Below are positions 19,967 to 29,297 of a DNA stretch of 64,000 bases, one piece after another. The DNA comes from Aurantiochytrium sp. KH105 (Eukaryota > Sar > Bigyra > Thraustochytrida > Thraustochytriidae): contig BGKB01000081.1 in the NCBI GenBank assembly GCA_003116975.1, positions 152,600-216,599 on the forward strand. The letters run 5' to 3'. The translations under genes and the position numbers were made by a program. The notes beneath the pieces were generated by a model. It made no database searches. It was given only the letters and a program-made list of their open reading frames with translations, and was not told the origin of the DNA. Within the stretch, counting starts at the first letter, position 1. Every line of letters starts with the position of its first letter.

Positions 19967-21667
19967 TCACTCTACAAGAGTTCCAAGAAGAGTGGCAGCG
20001 GTCGCCTCGTTCACACGGACCTTGACATACGACCCCACGGGAAGCGTTGCAGGGTCAGAATCTGTAATAATGCAGCGGCGAAGGCCATTGGTGCGTCCCT
20101 GCATGCGAGTCGGATCCCTGCGACTTGGGCCCTCCACGAGCACCTCATAGACTTTTCCAATCTGTTCCTCGGCCTTTTCATGCGCAACGTCGCGGAAAGT
20201 TTGGATCACTTCCTGCAAACGCCTTTTCTTAATGTCTTCTGGAATGTCGTCGTCCAATTTGTGGTAAGCATGTGTGCTCTCGCGTTCCGAGTAATGGAAC
20301 ATGAAAGCCTGGTCGTAGCGAACTTCGCGGAAGAGAGACAAGGTATCCTGATGGTCCTCCTCTGTCTCGCCACAAAAGCCGGAAATGTTGTCTGTCGAGA
20401 GCTCAAGATCCGGGCCGACGATTTCACGCGCACGGCGAATGAGATCCAAGTAAGATTCGCGGGTGTAGCCCCGACGCATGCTTTCCAAGACACGAGTACT
20501 GCCGCTCTGGGCAGGAAGGTGGATCCCGCGGCAGATGTTGGGGTACTTGACCATGACGTGAAAGACATCGTCCGTGAAGTCCTTGGGATGCGGGCTGGTG
20601 AAGCGGACGCGGATCGTCGGGTCTACGGCGGCAACTCGCGCGAGGAGATCAGCAAAACGGACGCCCGGTCCATCACGAAGCTTGAACATGTCTCTAAAGC
20701 CCGGAGCTACGCTATAGTCCGTTTCGCCCTCTTCGGAGCGATCAAGGTACGAGTTGACGTTCTGGCCAAGAAGAACGACCTCCTTGACCTCGCCGGCACG
20801 CGAGAGAGCCTCGACCTCTTGAACGATGGAGCGCGCCTCGCGGCTTCGCTCCCTGCCACGGGTAAATGGCACGATGCAATACGAGCACATGTTGTTGCAT
20901 CCGCGCGTGATGCTAATAAATGCCTGCCAAGGCTCGCTTCGTCGCACGGGCGCAATGTCTGCATAGGTCTCGTCAACAGACAGCTGCACGTTCATGCCTT
21001 GATTCTCGCCCCGGGCGAGACGCAGAAGGCGAGGCAAGTCCCGGTAGCCATCAGGCCCAGCGACCACGTTGACGAGGTTTTCGTCGAGCAGACGATCGCG
21101 AAGGCGCCCCGCCATGCATCCCAGAACGCCAACCTGCTGGTCGGCGCGTTTGTGTTTGCGAAAGGCTCTCAGCTGCTGAAGGGCCTTGAATTCTGCCTGC
21201 TCGCGAATAGCGCACGTGTTGACGAGAACGACATCAGCGTTGTCGGCATCTTCTGCGGCCACGTAGCCCGCGCCTTCGAGGATGGATGCGCAAATTTCAC
21301 CATCTGCCACGTTCATGGCGCAGCCCAAGGTCTGAATAAAGTAGCTCCGCTGCTCCTCGGTCGCAAGACGTTGCTCTAGATCCTCAATACCTTCATGCGC
21401 CAGAGGTACGGCCAGTTCTTGGCCCAGCTGCTGGTCCTGTGCGGGATCATCGAGGTTGACGACCCGAGATTCCCCCTTGGCGGAGGAGCGCTGGATGAAA
21501 GCTCGGAGTGGAATTCGCTCCTTGCGGAGTTTCCTTCGAAGTTCTTGGGCCCTCGGACTTTCTGCTTTGCGCGTGGCGCTTGCTCCGGACGCCAGACCGC
21601 GTCTCGCGCCGATTGTCGCCGCCCGGTTTGCCGCTGGCGCAGCCCTCTTGGCCACCAGCCGAAGCAT
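19967..21667 (-). CDS. CDK5RAP1/MiaB-like tRNA methylthiotransferase, mitochondrial-type
   Basis: 566 residues from the ATG at 21667; the frame extends upstream but only from a non-ATG codon through low complexity. The family uses radical SAM chemistry to add a methylthio group to N6-isopentenyladenosine at position 37 of tRNAs. The N-terminus (MLRLVAKRAAPAANRAATIG) is Arg/Ala-rich without acids, as in a mitochondrial presequence. The MTTase domain has its cluster cysteines at 116 (TLGCAMN), 152 (NTCAIRE) and 184 (VLGCMAG). The radical SAM motif CNNMCSYC is at 257-264. A TRAM-like domain closes the protein (from ~IGKVYEVLVEGPSRR). All expected cysteines are present, so it should be active. 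CDK5RAP1-type is favoured over CDKAL1-type by the presequence and the architecture. Confidence 0.95.
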   Translation of the reverse strand: MLRLVAKRAAPAANRAATIGARRGLASGASATRKAESPRAQELRRKLRKERIPLRAFIQRSSAKGESRVVNLDDPAQDQQLGQELAVPLAHEGIEDLEQRLATEEQRSYFIQTLGCAMNVADGEICASILEGAGYVAAEDADNADVVLVNTCAIREQAEFKALQQLRAFRKHKRADQQVGVLGCMAGRLRDRLLDENLVNVVAGPDGYRDLPRLLRLARGENQGMNVQLSVDETYADIAPVRRSEPWQAFISITRGCNNMCSYCIVPFTRGRERSREARSIVQEVEALSRAGEVKEVVLLGQNVNSYLDRSEEGETDYSVAPGFRDMFKLRDGPGVRFADLLARVAAVDPTIRVRFTSPHPKDFTDDVFHVMVKYPNICRGIHLPAQSGSTRVLESMRRGYTRESYLDLIRRAREIVGPDLELSTDNISGFCGETEEDHQDTLSLFREVRYDQAFMFHYSERESTHAYHKLDDDIPEDIKKRRLQEVIQTFRDVAHEKAEEQIGKVYEVLVEGPSRRDPTRMQGRTNGLRRCIITDSDPATLPVGSYVKVRVNEATAATLLGTLVE

Positions 21668-22604
21668 TGTCGTCTTCGTTTGTTTCTTACTTAGCACGAC
21701 ACCGCCGCCACCTCGAGCGCTTTTCCACAAACAAAGACTGCCGGACAGCGTCGGCCAAGCCGTCCGTCCGTCCACCTGGTGGGCTCTCCGCTTGCCTGCT
21801 TGAAAGCGAGCGAGCAAGCAAGCTAGCTGGGCGGGTCTCCGCGCCCGAGAGGTCTGCACTGCTGCTCTTGCGTCTCGTCTTGTTTGTTGGTCTCGTCTTG
21901 TTTGGTCCTCGCTCGCCTTGTTAGTATTTATTTACTGTTAGTAGTAAAGTAGGGGCCTTCAAGAAGAAGGCCCCGCCAACCCACCCACCACCACCGGCAG
22001 CTGCAGCTGCAGACGATCGTTCGACCACGGAAAAGAAGAAACTGCGGTTTTCCGAAGAACCACCTTGACAGAACCCCCCGCTCGCGGCGTGCCGTGCGCG
22101 CGCTGCATGCATTCCCCTCGCGGCCCCGCCGCGGCGGAGCGGTGGCTGCGGCCTCCGCTCTTTCCGGTGCCCCCTCGGTCCCCAATTTTCCGGTGCCCCC
22201 GCGGCCCCCGAAGCGCGCGGGAGGAGGCCGCCGCCGCAGACACAGACGCGGAACGCGCGGGAACGAACAGCGCCGCGCCGCCGCGGCACTCGGCTCCGCT
22301 GCGCCGCTCCTCGCTCCTCGCTCCCGCTCCTCGCTCCTCGCTCCCGGCCCCGCGCGCCGCGCTCCGCCGCGCTCCGCCGCGCCGCGCCCCGCCCGCCCCG
22401 CGCCGCGCCCGCCCCGCGCCGCGCCCGCCCCGCGCCGCGCCCGCGCGCGCTGCGCCTCGAGGCCGCCTGCCGTCGCCTGAGCGAGCGCAGACAGCCCGGA
22501 CTGGACTGAGAGAGCGGAGAGACGGTGAGCCGCGCGAGCAAAACACGGAGAGGAGGGACGCGCAGACCCGGTTCTGCGCGCGCGGAGAAGCCGGAGCGCG
22601 CGGG
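21668..22604. promoter_or_regulatory. Divergent, extremely GC-rich spacer
   Basis: Head-to-head spacer between the methylthiotransferase and the UPF0126 gene. About 22250-22450 is nearly pure C/G with repeated CGCTCC/GCCCCGCGCCGC units, giving long but low-complexity open frames on both strands that I do not accept as genes. Confidence 0.5.
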
Positions 22605-23711
22605 ATGAGCGCGAGGGCTCGCGGCGCTGCCGCGGCGGCCTGCGCTGGCGCCGGAGCCGGAGCTGCTGGCGCCGGCGCTGGAGCTGGCGCTGGCGCTGGC
22701 GCCCGCGCGCGATGGCGCCGGGAAGCCCCGGGGTCGAGGAGGATGGCGGGGATGATGATGCTGCCGGTGCCGCGCGGGCAGAGAGTCCGACGCCTCTCGG
22801 CGCCGCCCAGAGCGCGCGAGCGACTCGGGCAAGAACCCGCGCAGGAGTACCCGAAGCTCGGCGGCTTTCGCCCTGCGCAGGTGGGCCCCGTGGCGGATGG
22901 GCTCGTGCGCTACCCGTCACTGAGCTCTTCGCGAGGCCTCTTGCGAGGCGCGGACTACCTGGGAACGGTTGCCTTTGCCATGAGCGGGGCGATCACGGCG
23001 GGAACGGTGGGCATGGACGCCGTGGGGTGCACCATCGTTGGCACGACTGTCGCGCTCGGCGGGGGCACGATGCGCGACGCCATCATCCTTCACAAGCAAC
23101 CCTTTTGGGTGGAGGAGTACGAGTATCTGCTCATGGCCGCAGCTGCCGCACTGGCCACGTCAATGTTGTGGCCCACGCTCCCGAGCGATGGATACCTCAA
23201 GGATGACAACGAGGGCGAGGGCAAGTTATTGTGGGCGGGCGATGCCCTCGGCGTCGGGGCGTTTGCAGTGATCGGCTGCCAAAATGCGCTACGCATGTGC
23301 CTGCACCCCGTGATTGCCTGCACTTGCGGCATGGTGACGGCAACGTTTGGAGGCCTTACGCGCGACGTCCTCTGCGGATTACCAAAGGAGACGCAGGGAA
23401 ATGGCCGTATCATGCACTCACATGGCGACCTCTATGCGTCGACCGCATTTGCTGGGGCCGCAGCTTACGTTTTTGCGCGCTCGATGGCTTTACCGCTTGC
23501 CGTGCGCATTTTTTCTGGTGTGGGAATCTCCGTTGGATTGCGCTATGCGGCAGCGACTTATCAGCTCGGATTGCCCTCTTGGGACAAGCCAGCATTCCGT
23601 ACGGTCGAGGGCGCAAAAGCCTCGTCGAGCGCCTCGGTAGATCCTGCTTTTGATCGCGTAGACCACGACTCCAGCCGAGCGAGCCATTCCTCTACACGCC
23701 AGAATCTCTGA
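22605..23711 (+). CDS. UPF0126/TRIC-type (glycine transporter domain) membrane protein
   Basis: 368 residues from the ATG at 22605; a later in-frame ATG at 22743 (322 residues) is equally possible, since the stretch between is Gly/Ala repeat. The core has two copies of the UPF0126 three-helix unit. The first contains GTVAFAMSGAITAGTVGMD and a GGGTMRD turn. The second contains GDALGVGAFAVIGCQNAL and GGLTRDVLCG. The GG-x-xRD turns are the family signature. Bacterial members are annotated as glycine transporters or TRIC-like cation channels; substrate and membrane are unknown here. The basic N-terminus could target an organelle. The hydrophilic C-terminus (KASSSASVDPAFDRVDHD) partly recurs just downstream of the stop. 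Confidence 0.85.
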   Translation: MSARARGAAAAACAGAGAGAAGAGAGAGAGAGARARWRREAPGSRRMAGMMMLPVPRGQRVRRLSAPPRARERLGQEPAQEYPKLGGFRPAQVGPVADGLVRYPSLSSSRGLLRGADYLGTVAFAMSGAITAGTVGMDAVGCTIVGTTVALGGGTMRDAIILHKQPFWVEEYEYLLMAAAAALATSMLWPTLPSDGYLKDDNEGEGKLLWAGDALGVGAFAVIGCQNALRMCLHPVIACTCGMVTATFGGLTRDVLCGLPKETQGNGRIMHSHGDLYASTAFAGAAAYVFARSMALPLAVRIFSGVGISVGLRYAAATYQLGLPSWDKPAFRTVEGAKASSSASVDPAFDRVDHDSSRASHSSTRQNL

Positions 23712-24243
23712 GTGCGTCAATAGTTGCGCCTCAGTTGATCCTGCTTTTGACCTCGTGGACCGTGCGGCCAGCCGATCTGGTCATTCATTTTGTGTTAAAA
23801 TGTGACGCAGCGGATTCTATGCTCGAAGAGACTTCCTCTTCGCGTGGTTCTCGCCTTATCGGCACGCACCACGGGCATGTCTTCTTCCTCTGCGTGGCAC
23901 GGTCGCGCTCCACTTCACTTCTCATTTCTGCCTTTTTTTTACCACCTTTCATTATTCACTAGGCCTACTACCTCTGTCTGTCAAACTAATCAGAAAAGCA
24001 AACTTTGCTCGTGCCCTCACATCGAGCTCCCAGAGACGCCTCACCTTCAAACGGGTCGCTTTATTGTAGTGTCTGCTGGCGGAGACAACTTGCATGCTTC
24101 GCTCTAGCACCGGCTCCCGAACCATCTCACCCAAAGTTGCACAGCGCAGAGCAGTGGCGTGAGAGGGGCGCCGCGTCCAGTGGACGCAGGGGGGGGGGGG
24201 TTGCGGGAGCTAGCAAGTATGAGAAAGCGCCGGCACGGCGGCT

Positions 24244-24257
24244 GCAAGTGCGGTATC
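24244..24257 (+). promoter_or_regulatory. GCAAGTGCGGTATC motif
   Basis: Exact copy of the 14-mer also found at 5817. It lies about 900 bp upstream of the V-ATPase d ATG; inverted or diverged copies (ACTTGCGG, GCAAGTCGG) follow within 50 bp. Confidence 0.4.
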
Positions 24258-24515
24258 CTCGAAGTTCCGACTTGCGGCGGCGGGTCGCAAGTCGGAAAAA
24301 AAAAGTACCGGGATGCTGAAAAGACGCGAGGCCGCGCCAAGCCTTGCCTCGCCCCTCCCCCTCCCCTCCCTTCTCCCCTCCCTCCTCCCCCCTCCCCCGC
24401 CGCGCGCGCTGCGCAGGCGCGCCGCCCCCGCGCGCCCGCGCCCGCCCGCGCGCAGGGCGGCCGGCCGCCCGCGGCGGGGCGGCCCGGGGCAGCGGCCCGG
24501 GGCCGCGCGCGGGCC

Positions 24516-24629
24516 NNNNNNNNNNNNNNNNNNNNNNNNNNNNNNNNNNNNNNNNNNNNNNNNNNNNNNNNNNNNNNNNNNNNNNNNNNNNNNNNNNNNN
24601 NNNNNNNNNNNNNNNNNNNNNNNNNNNNN
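24516..24629. other. Assembly gap (114 N)
   Basis: Run of 114 undetermined bases inside an extremely GC-rich stretch, flanked by GCAAGTG motif copies on both sides. Confidence 1.
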
Positions 24630-24725
24630 CGGCGGGGCGGCGCGGTGCAGCGGCCGGGTGCCGAGTGCAGGCAGCCAGAAGCGGGGAGCTGCAGTGCAGC
24701 AGCGCAGCAGCGCAGGGCGGGGCGG

Positions 24726-24803
24726 GCAAGTGGGCTATGCGGCGGCCGCAAGTGGGGTATATCCGGCGCGCAAGTGCGGCGCCCGGCGGCGCAAGTGGGC
24801 TAT
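24726..24803 (+). promoter_or_regulatory. GCAAGTG motif cluster upstream of V-ATPase d
   Basis: Four copies in 78 bp: GCAAGTGGGCTATG (24726), GCAAGTGGGGTATA (24748), GCAAGTGCGGC (24770) and GCAAGTGGGCTATG (24791). They are 345-425 bp upstream of the ATG, a distance like that of the myosin cluster from its gene. Confidence 0.45.
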
Positions 24804-24935
24804 GGCTGCTGCGGCGGCGGCGCACAGCGGCGCAAGGCAGAGCGAGTTCGAGCGAGCGAGCGTGCAGAGGCCGCCGACCACGCACGCACGCACGCGCACG
24901 CGCACGCACGCACGCGCGCACGCGAGTGAGCGCGG

Positions 24936-24966
<31 letters not shown>

Positions 24967-25148
24967 GCCGGTGGTCCGCGCGCGCGCGTACGTACGGCGG
25001 CGGCGGTGAGCTTTGCTCGCGTGTCCTGCCTGGCTGGCGTGCTTGCTTGATTGCAAGCAGCAGCCTGCTTTACCTGCCTTAGGCGCCTTACTTGCGTGCG
25101 TGCTTGCGTGCGAGGAAGCGGACCGGCAGAAAGGAAAGAGGCGCCAAG

Positions 25149-26330
25149 ATGCCCGGCAAGACCCTCTTGCTCTCGCAGAGGCCCGGAGGCCTCGCGACCT
25201 TCAACATCCAGGACGGCTTCAATGAGGCCCTCCTCCGCGGTCTCCAGCTTGGATTTCTCTCGGACGCAGACTACCGCAGCATCCTGCAGTGCGAAAACCT
25301 CGCAGACGTCAAGCTGAATCTCCAAGAGACTGACTATGGCGCCTATGTGGGCGACGTCGCCCAGATCTCCCCTTCGATCGTGCGTGAAAAGGCGCTCGAA
25401 AAGCTGGTCAATGAGTTCAATCTCTTGCGCGCCAACGCGAACCAGCCCCTTTCCCAGTTCTTGGAGTTCATTCGCTACGACTACATGATCGACAACGTCA
25501 TGCTCATCCTCAAAGCGACCCTGAACAACCCCAACGTGGACGTCGCCTCCCTTATCAAGCAGACGCATCCTCTTGGCCAGTTCGAGGAGAGCGTCTTCAA
25601 CAGCATTTGTGCTTTCGAAAACAGCCCCAAGGGCTATGCGGAGCTGTACCAGTCCGTGCTGATTGACACGCCCATTGGTCCTTACTTTGCCCGTTTCCTT
25701 CAAGAGGAGTCCGCCAAGGTTTCCCAGGACGCCTCATACGTGCAGAACCTGCTCGAGGAGCTGCCCACGACCAAGCTGGAGAGCTCCCTGCGCAAGCTGT
25801 ACCTCGAGGACTTTCTCGAGTTCTGCCAGGGTCTCGGCGGCGACACGGCCACCATCATGACTGATGTGATCAAGGCGCGCGCTGACGCCACGGCCATTAA
25901 CATTACGCTCAACTCCTTTGGCACCATGCTCAATGACCCGAACTTGCGCGAGTCCGAGCGCAAGCCCCTTTACCCTTCTATGGGTTTCCTTTATCCGGAG
26001 GGCACCGACAAGCTCTCCCAGGTCGGCGACGAGATGGAGCTGGCCGCCGTTCTTCGCACCTATCAGGTGTACCGCGGCATCTTTGACAAGCACCAGCGCG
26101 GCGATAAGACCATCGATGATGCTTTCTACGAGCGCGAGGTGCAACTCAACGAGATGGCGTGGGAGGGCCAGTTCCACTATGCGGCCTACTACTCGTACGT
26201 GCGCCTCAAGGAGCAGGAGATCCGCAACCTCGTCTGGATCTGCGAGTGCATTGTGCAGCGCCAGAAGGACCGCGCCTCTGACCACTTTGTTCCTGTCTTC
26301 TCGCGCGAGGCGTCTTACCGCAAGCGATAA
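25149..26330 (+). CDS. ATP6V0D: V-type proton ATPase subunit d (V0 sector)
   Basis: 393 residues from the ATG at 25149 (MPGKTLLLSQRPGG). Subunit d caps the proteolipid ring of V0 and couples it to the central rotor, so it serves acidification of vacuoles and endosomes. It matches the family along its full length: N-terminal GFNEALLRGLQLGFLSDADY, then ENLADVKLNLQETDYG, LSQFLEFIRYDYMIDNVMLI, PLGQFEESV and the C-terminal EQEIRNLVWICECIVQRQKD. It is slightly longer than yeast Vma6 (345). Codon use is strongly GC-biased, as expected for a highly expressed gene. Multiple GCAAGTG motifs lie upstream. Confidence 0.98.
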   Translation: MPGKTLLLSQRPGGLATFNIQDGFNEALLRGLQLGFLSDADYRSILQCENLADVKLNLQETDYGAYVGDVAQISPSIVREKALEKLVNEFNLLRANANQPLSQFLEFIRYDYMIDNVMLILKATLNNPNVDVASLIKQTHPLGQFEESVFNSICAFENSPKGYAELYQSVLIDTPIGPYFARFLQEESAKVSQDASYVQNLLEELPTTKLESSLRKLYLEDFLEFCQGLGGDTATIMTDVIKARADATAINITLNSFGTMLNDPNLRESERKPLYPSMGFLYPEGTDKLSQVGDEMELAAVLRTYQVYRGIFDKHQRGDKTIDDAFYEREVQLNEMAWEGQFHYAAYYSYVRLKEQEIRNLVWICECIVQRQKDRASDHFVPVFSREASYRKR

Positions 26331-26834
26331 ATTCGTTTCTGACCTGCTACAATCTTCTGATCAATCGAGATCTACCAACCAACCAACCATCCATTTATCT
26401 TTTTCTCCTTTCTTTCCTGTTTACCCTCACATTCCTCTACGCTACCTTGGTTCTTACTTTCTCCCTCACGCACAATCTTTTCTCGTCTGTTCTTGTGAAA
26501 CATTCCAAAAGCTTTATCCCAATCCACACCACCCAATAAAAACAACGAGAATTCGAACAGCATGCAACGTGGATTCCTATTTCAAACCTCATTCATTCAT
26601 TCATTCATCACCCATTACATGCACGTTTCATCTCGTTTTCTCTCTTCTGTCGTCTTGTCTTGACCTCGTTAGGAGGCAAGCGAGCAAGCAAGCAGGTACG
26701 CAGTAGGCAGATAGGCCCAAGGAAGGAGGGCTACCAGTCGTATGCTTTGCTGCGTTGCGTTGTCCCCGTCAATCATACATGGAAATTCTACTCTTGCTCC
26801 TTTGGGAGTCAAAAAGACCCCGCTCGGTGTCCCA
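26331..26834. other. Tail-to-tail spacer
   Basis: 504 bp between the V-ATPase d and kinase stop codons; AT-richer, with a short (ATTC)n run near 26591-26609 and short CAAG-type repeats near 26683-26695. No gene is seen. Confidence 0.5.
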
Positions 26835-29297
26835 TCACAAAAGCGCCTCTGCAAGACTAGCGAGCTGCTTTTCATACTTCTCCTTTTGGTCAGCGAGCTT
26901 GCACTCGTACATCTCACTTTGCTGCCGAAGTTCCTCTTGTAGCTCCGAACAAAGCTCTCGAAACACACCCGTTTCCTGACCCGCGGCACCGACAGCTGAA
27001 AAAGCAAAAGTACTAAATGAACGTCCTGTTGGCGACCGTTGCATCGGAGGAACCATTGCAGAGGAGATTGTGTCTCCACGCTGAAGAAGACCAACCACAG
27101 AAGGCACACGAACCTCTCTTCCGTGCTGATGAGACGCGAGTACCACACTCGGCAAGCTTTCAGCAGAGGGAGATTGCGTGATTACAGCCAAATTCTTGCC
27201 ACTTCGACTGCTCTCGCTAATAGATTCATCGTCAGCGCCCTCGATATTTTCAATCTCGGCATTCGTGCCCGCCTTGAGCTCGGAAATCGCGTGCACAGCA
27301 AAGAGATTAGATCCGTCTATTGCCGATGTCCCCGGCTGCAAAGTGGAGCTGACTGCGCTGGTGAGTACCTCAATTTCTTCCTCAACCAGAGTTTCGAAGC
27401 GTTGATTGATCATCTGAAAACTGGGTCGCGCGTTGGCGTCCTCTGCCCAACATTCTTGCATCAATTCCACCAGTCCCGGCGCAGCAACACGCACGCTCTC
27501 TGGAATGCTTGGTCTGAAGCCAGATGACAGAGCTTTCGCTAAACCGCCCTTCAGGCTATTATAGGACTTGACCACGTAGAGACCGTCACCAATGAGCGCT
27601 TCGCAGAGGATAAGGCCAAACGCGTAAACGTCAATCTTTTCCGAAAAGGCTTCGCCACGATGCACCTCCGGGGCAAGGTACACCGGTGAGCCCCTGGCCG
27701 TGCTCTGTTTCTTGGAGGTTTTGTTGATCTCGAGAGAGTTTGCGCGAGGCCCGTCCAGTGACTCGACCTCCTTGTGTGATTGCTCTTGGGCACTTTCGGG
27801 CGCGGTGCCAGGGTGCCGTGGTCTGCTAATAGACACCCCAAAATCCGACAATTTGGCCTCGAAGGTTTTGCTTATGAGAATGTTGGATGGTTTGAGGTCA
27901 TGGTGAACGATGATGTCGGCCAAAAAGGAGTGTAGGTAGCACATGGCACGACTGAGGCCTTGCATAATATTTCTGCGCCCATTGACCCAGGTGTATTCCG
28001 GATTGCTCAGGACATCATCAAAAGTCCCGCCCTCGCCCAGCTCGATAATACAATATGCAGTCTTCTCTGGCACGCTAATGGATGCGCCGAAAAAGCTCAA
28101 AATATTCGGATGCTGCAGACGTTGCGAGATGGCTGCCTCATGCCAAAAGTGCTCCAGCTCCATGTCACCGACCTTGGCAAAAGTGAATGTCTTGACCGCC
28201 ACCATACTGCCGCGATATCGAGCTCGATAGACTTGCCCAAAGTTGCCCTGCCCGATGCTGCCGAGCAACAGGACGTCTGCGTTGCGGCAGCTTAGCAGCT
28301 TGAGCCGATCTTGCGGAAGTTTTCGCAGCGCCCTTGCAGTAACCTCGCACAACACACTTTCATCATTAACCTTGCCGGATATGCTGAGCACATCGCTGTT
28401 GCGGCGCTGAAGCTCCCTGTTCTCCCCAGCAGCGGCCGTGGCAAGCAAAGGCTCCTTACAAAGTGCAATAAACTCTCTGCGCAGCTGCTTCTCCGCTCGA
28501 CGTTTGATAACGTGCACGCAGACAATGAGGAGTACATTTCCCAAAAAAAGAATCACCAAGTGCGGAAGTATGCTCGCCAGGTCATAGGTTTCCAGGGTCG
28601 TCGAGACGCCAAGCGCACTGCACAATAGAATGCTCACGGAGAGACGAAGCGTAGTGTACTCGGATTCGAGTGTTCGGAGACAAAGAATCTGGATCGCGTG
28701 ACCACCGATTGACAGCGAGAGAAATGCAGCAATGTCGAGCACAAGCTTATCGACGCTTGTACTTATCATATCTTCAGAAGCGTGCGCCTCTGTTTGCAGC
28801 ACCTCGCGTGAGAGAGAGGTTGCATAGTAGACTATCACTCCAGTCATGATGACAATGACAGGGAAAATGAGGCCTGCGACCTTAGCCCAAACGCTAGATT
28901 GAGCTTGATGGAAGCTTGCTCCAAAGCAATAAGAGCTAAACACCAAAAGCTCAGCCAGCATGACTGGAGTAGGTAGCATCCCCTCGGGACTCTCAAGCCG
29001 CTGCAGTGAAAAGAGCAAGCTCAAGAAGATAATGATCGCGAGTACGGCCAATGTAGTCCCCATCGTCGCTGTGACGCGAGGCGTTACTAAAGTGCTGCGA
29101 AAGCTTGCGTCGAACCATTGTCGAAACTTGAATTCAAGCTCATCGTCAAGAAAACTCAAATCCCACCGTGACCGTGGAAGCGCAATTTGGCCCGTAGGAC
29201 CCGGTGCATTCGAAAAACTGCTGCTCGAGTCTGAATTTGGTGGCTCATTGTACACACGAGCTCTAGAACTTCTTTTTCCATCGCTTTTCGCAAACAT
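26835..29297 (-). CDS. Multi-pass membrane protein kinase, TKL-like, non-RD
   Basis: 820 residues from the ATG at 29297. A short cytosolic N-terminus precedes about six to seven hydrophobic helices between ~85 and 270. The kinase domain follows (~340-640): Gly loop GSIGQGNFGQVY (~346), VAVKTF lysine, DFG in LSDFGVS (~484) and APE in VYLAPEV (~542). The catalytic loop reads VHHDLKPSN (~464), so the usual HRD arginine is His, making this a non-RD kinase; Asp, Lys and Asn are intact, so activity is plausible. The activation segment is long (~58 residues, Ser/Glu-rich). A regulatory tail ends in a short coiled coil. Fused multi-helix sensors plus TKL kinases occur in oomycetes and other protists. 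The ligand is unknown. Confidence 0.9.
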   Translation of the reverse strand: MFAKSDGKRSSRARVYNEPPNSDSSSSFSNAPGPTGQIALPRSRWDLSFLDDELEFKFRQWFDASFRSTLVTPRVTATMGTTLAVLAIIIFLSLLFSLQRLESPEGMLPTPVMLAELLVFSSYCFGASFHQAQSSVWAKVAGLIFPVIVIMTGVIVYYATSLSREVLQTEAHASEDMISTSVDKLVLDIAAFLSLSIGGHAIQILCLRTLESEYTTLRLSVSILLCSALGVSTTLETYDLASILPHLVILFLGNVLLIVCVHVIKRRAEKQLRREFIALCKEPLLATAAAGENRELQRRNSDVLSISGKVNDESVLCEVTARALRKLPQDRLKLLSCRNADVLLLGSIGQGNFGQVYRARYRGSMVAVKTFTFAKVGDMELEHFWHEAAISQRLQHPNILSFFGASISVPEKTAYCIIELGEGGTFDDVLSNPEYTWVNGRRNIMQGLSRAMCYLHSFLADIIVHHDLKPSNILISKTFEAKLSDFGVSISRPRHPGTAPESAQEQSHKEVESLDGPRANSLEINKTSKKQSTARGSPVYLAPEVHRGEAFSEKIDVYAFGLILCEALIGDGLYVVKSYNSLKGGLAKALSSGFRPSIPESVRVAAPGLVELMQECWAEDANARPSFQMINQRFETLVEEEIEVLTSAVSSTLQPGTSAIDGSNLFAVHAISELKAGTNAEIENIEGADDESISESSRSGKNLAVITQSPSAESLPSVVLASHQHGREVRVPSVVGLLQRGDTISSAMVPPMQRSPTGRSFSTFAFSAVGAAGQETGVFRELCSELQEELRQQSEMYECKLADQKEKYEKQLASLAEALL

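Larger units (their letters stand above)
23712..25148. promoter_or_regulatory. Spacer and upstream region of V-ATPase subunit d
   Basis: A 1.4 kb spacer between two rightward genes. The first ~350 bp is ordinary 3' flank. It then becomes extremely GC-rich, with an assembly gap, CCCTCC/CCGCCC tracts, (CGCA)n and (GA)n runs near 24885-24960, and at least five GCAAGTG motifs. No gene is seen. Confidence 0.5.

Noticed and set aside
19931-21379. 482-codon rightward open frame
   Set aside because: Antisense to the methylthiotransferase, which has all family cysteines.
21921-22832. Several 200-330-codon leftward frames
   Set aside because: Arg/Ala/Gly-only translations of a nearly pure C/G stretch; stop codons are rare there by composition.
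24127-25056. Long frames on both strands around the assembly gap
   Set aside because: They run through undetermined bases and low-complexity DNA.
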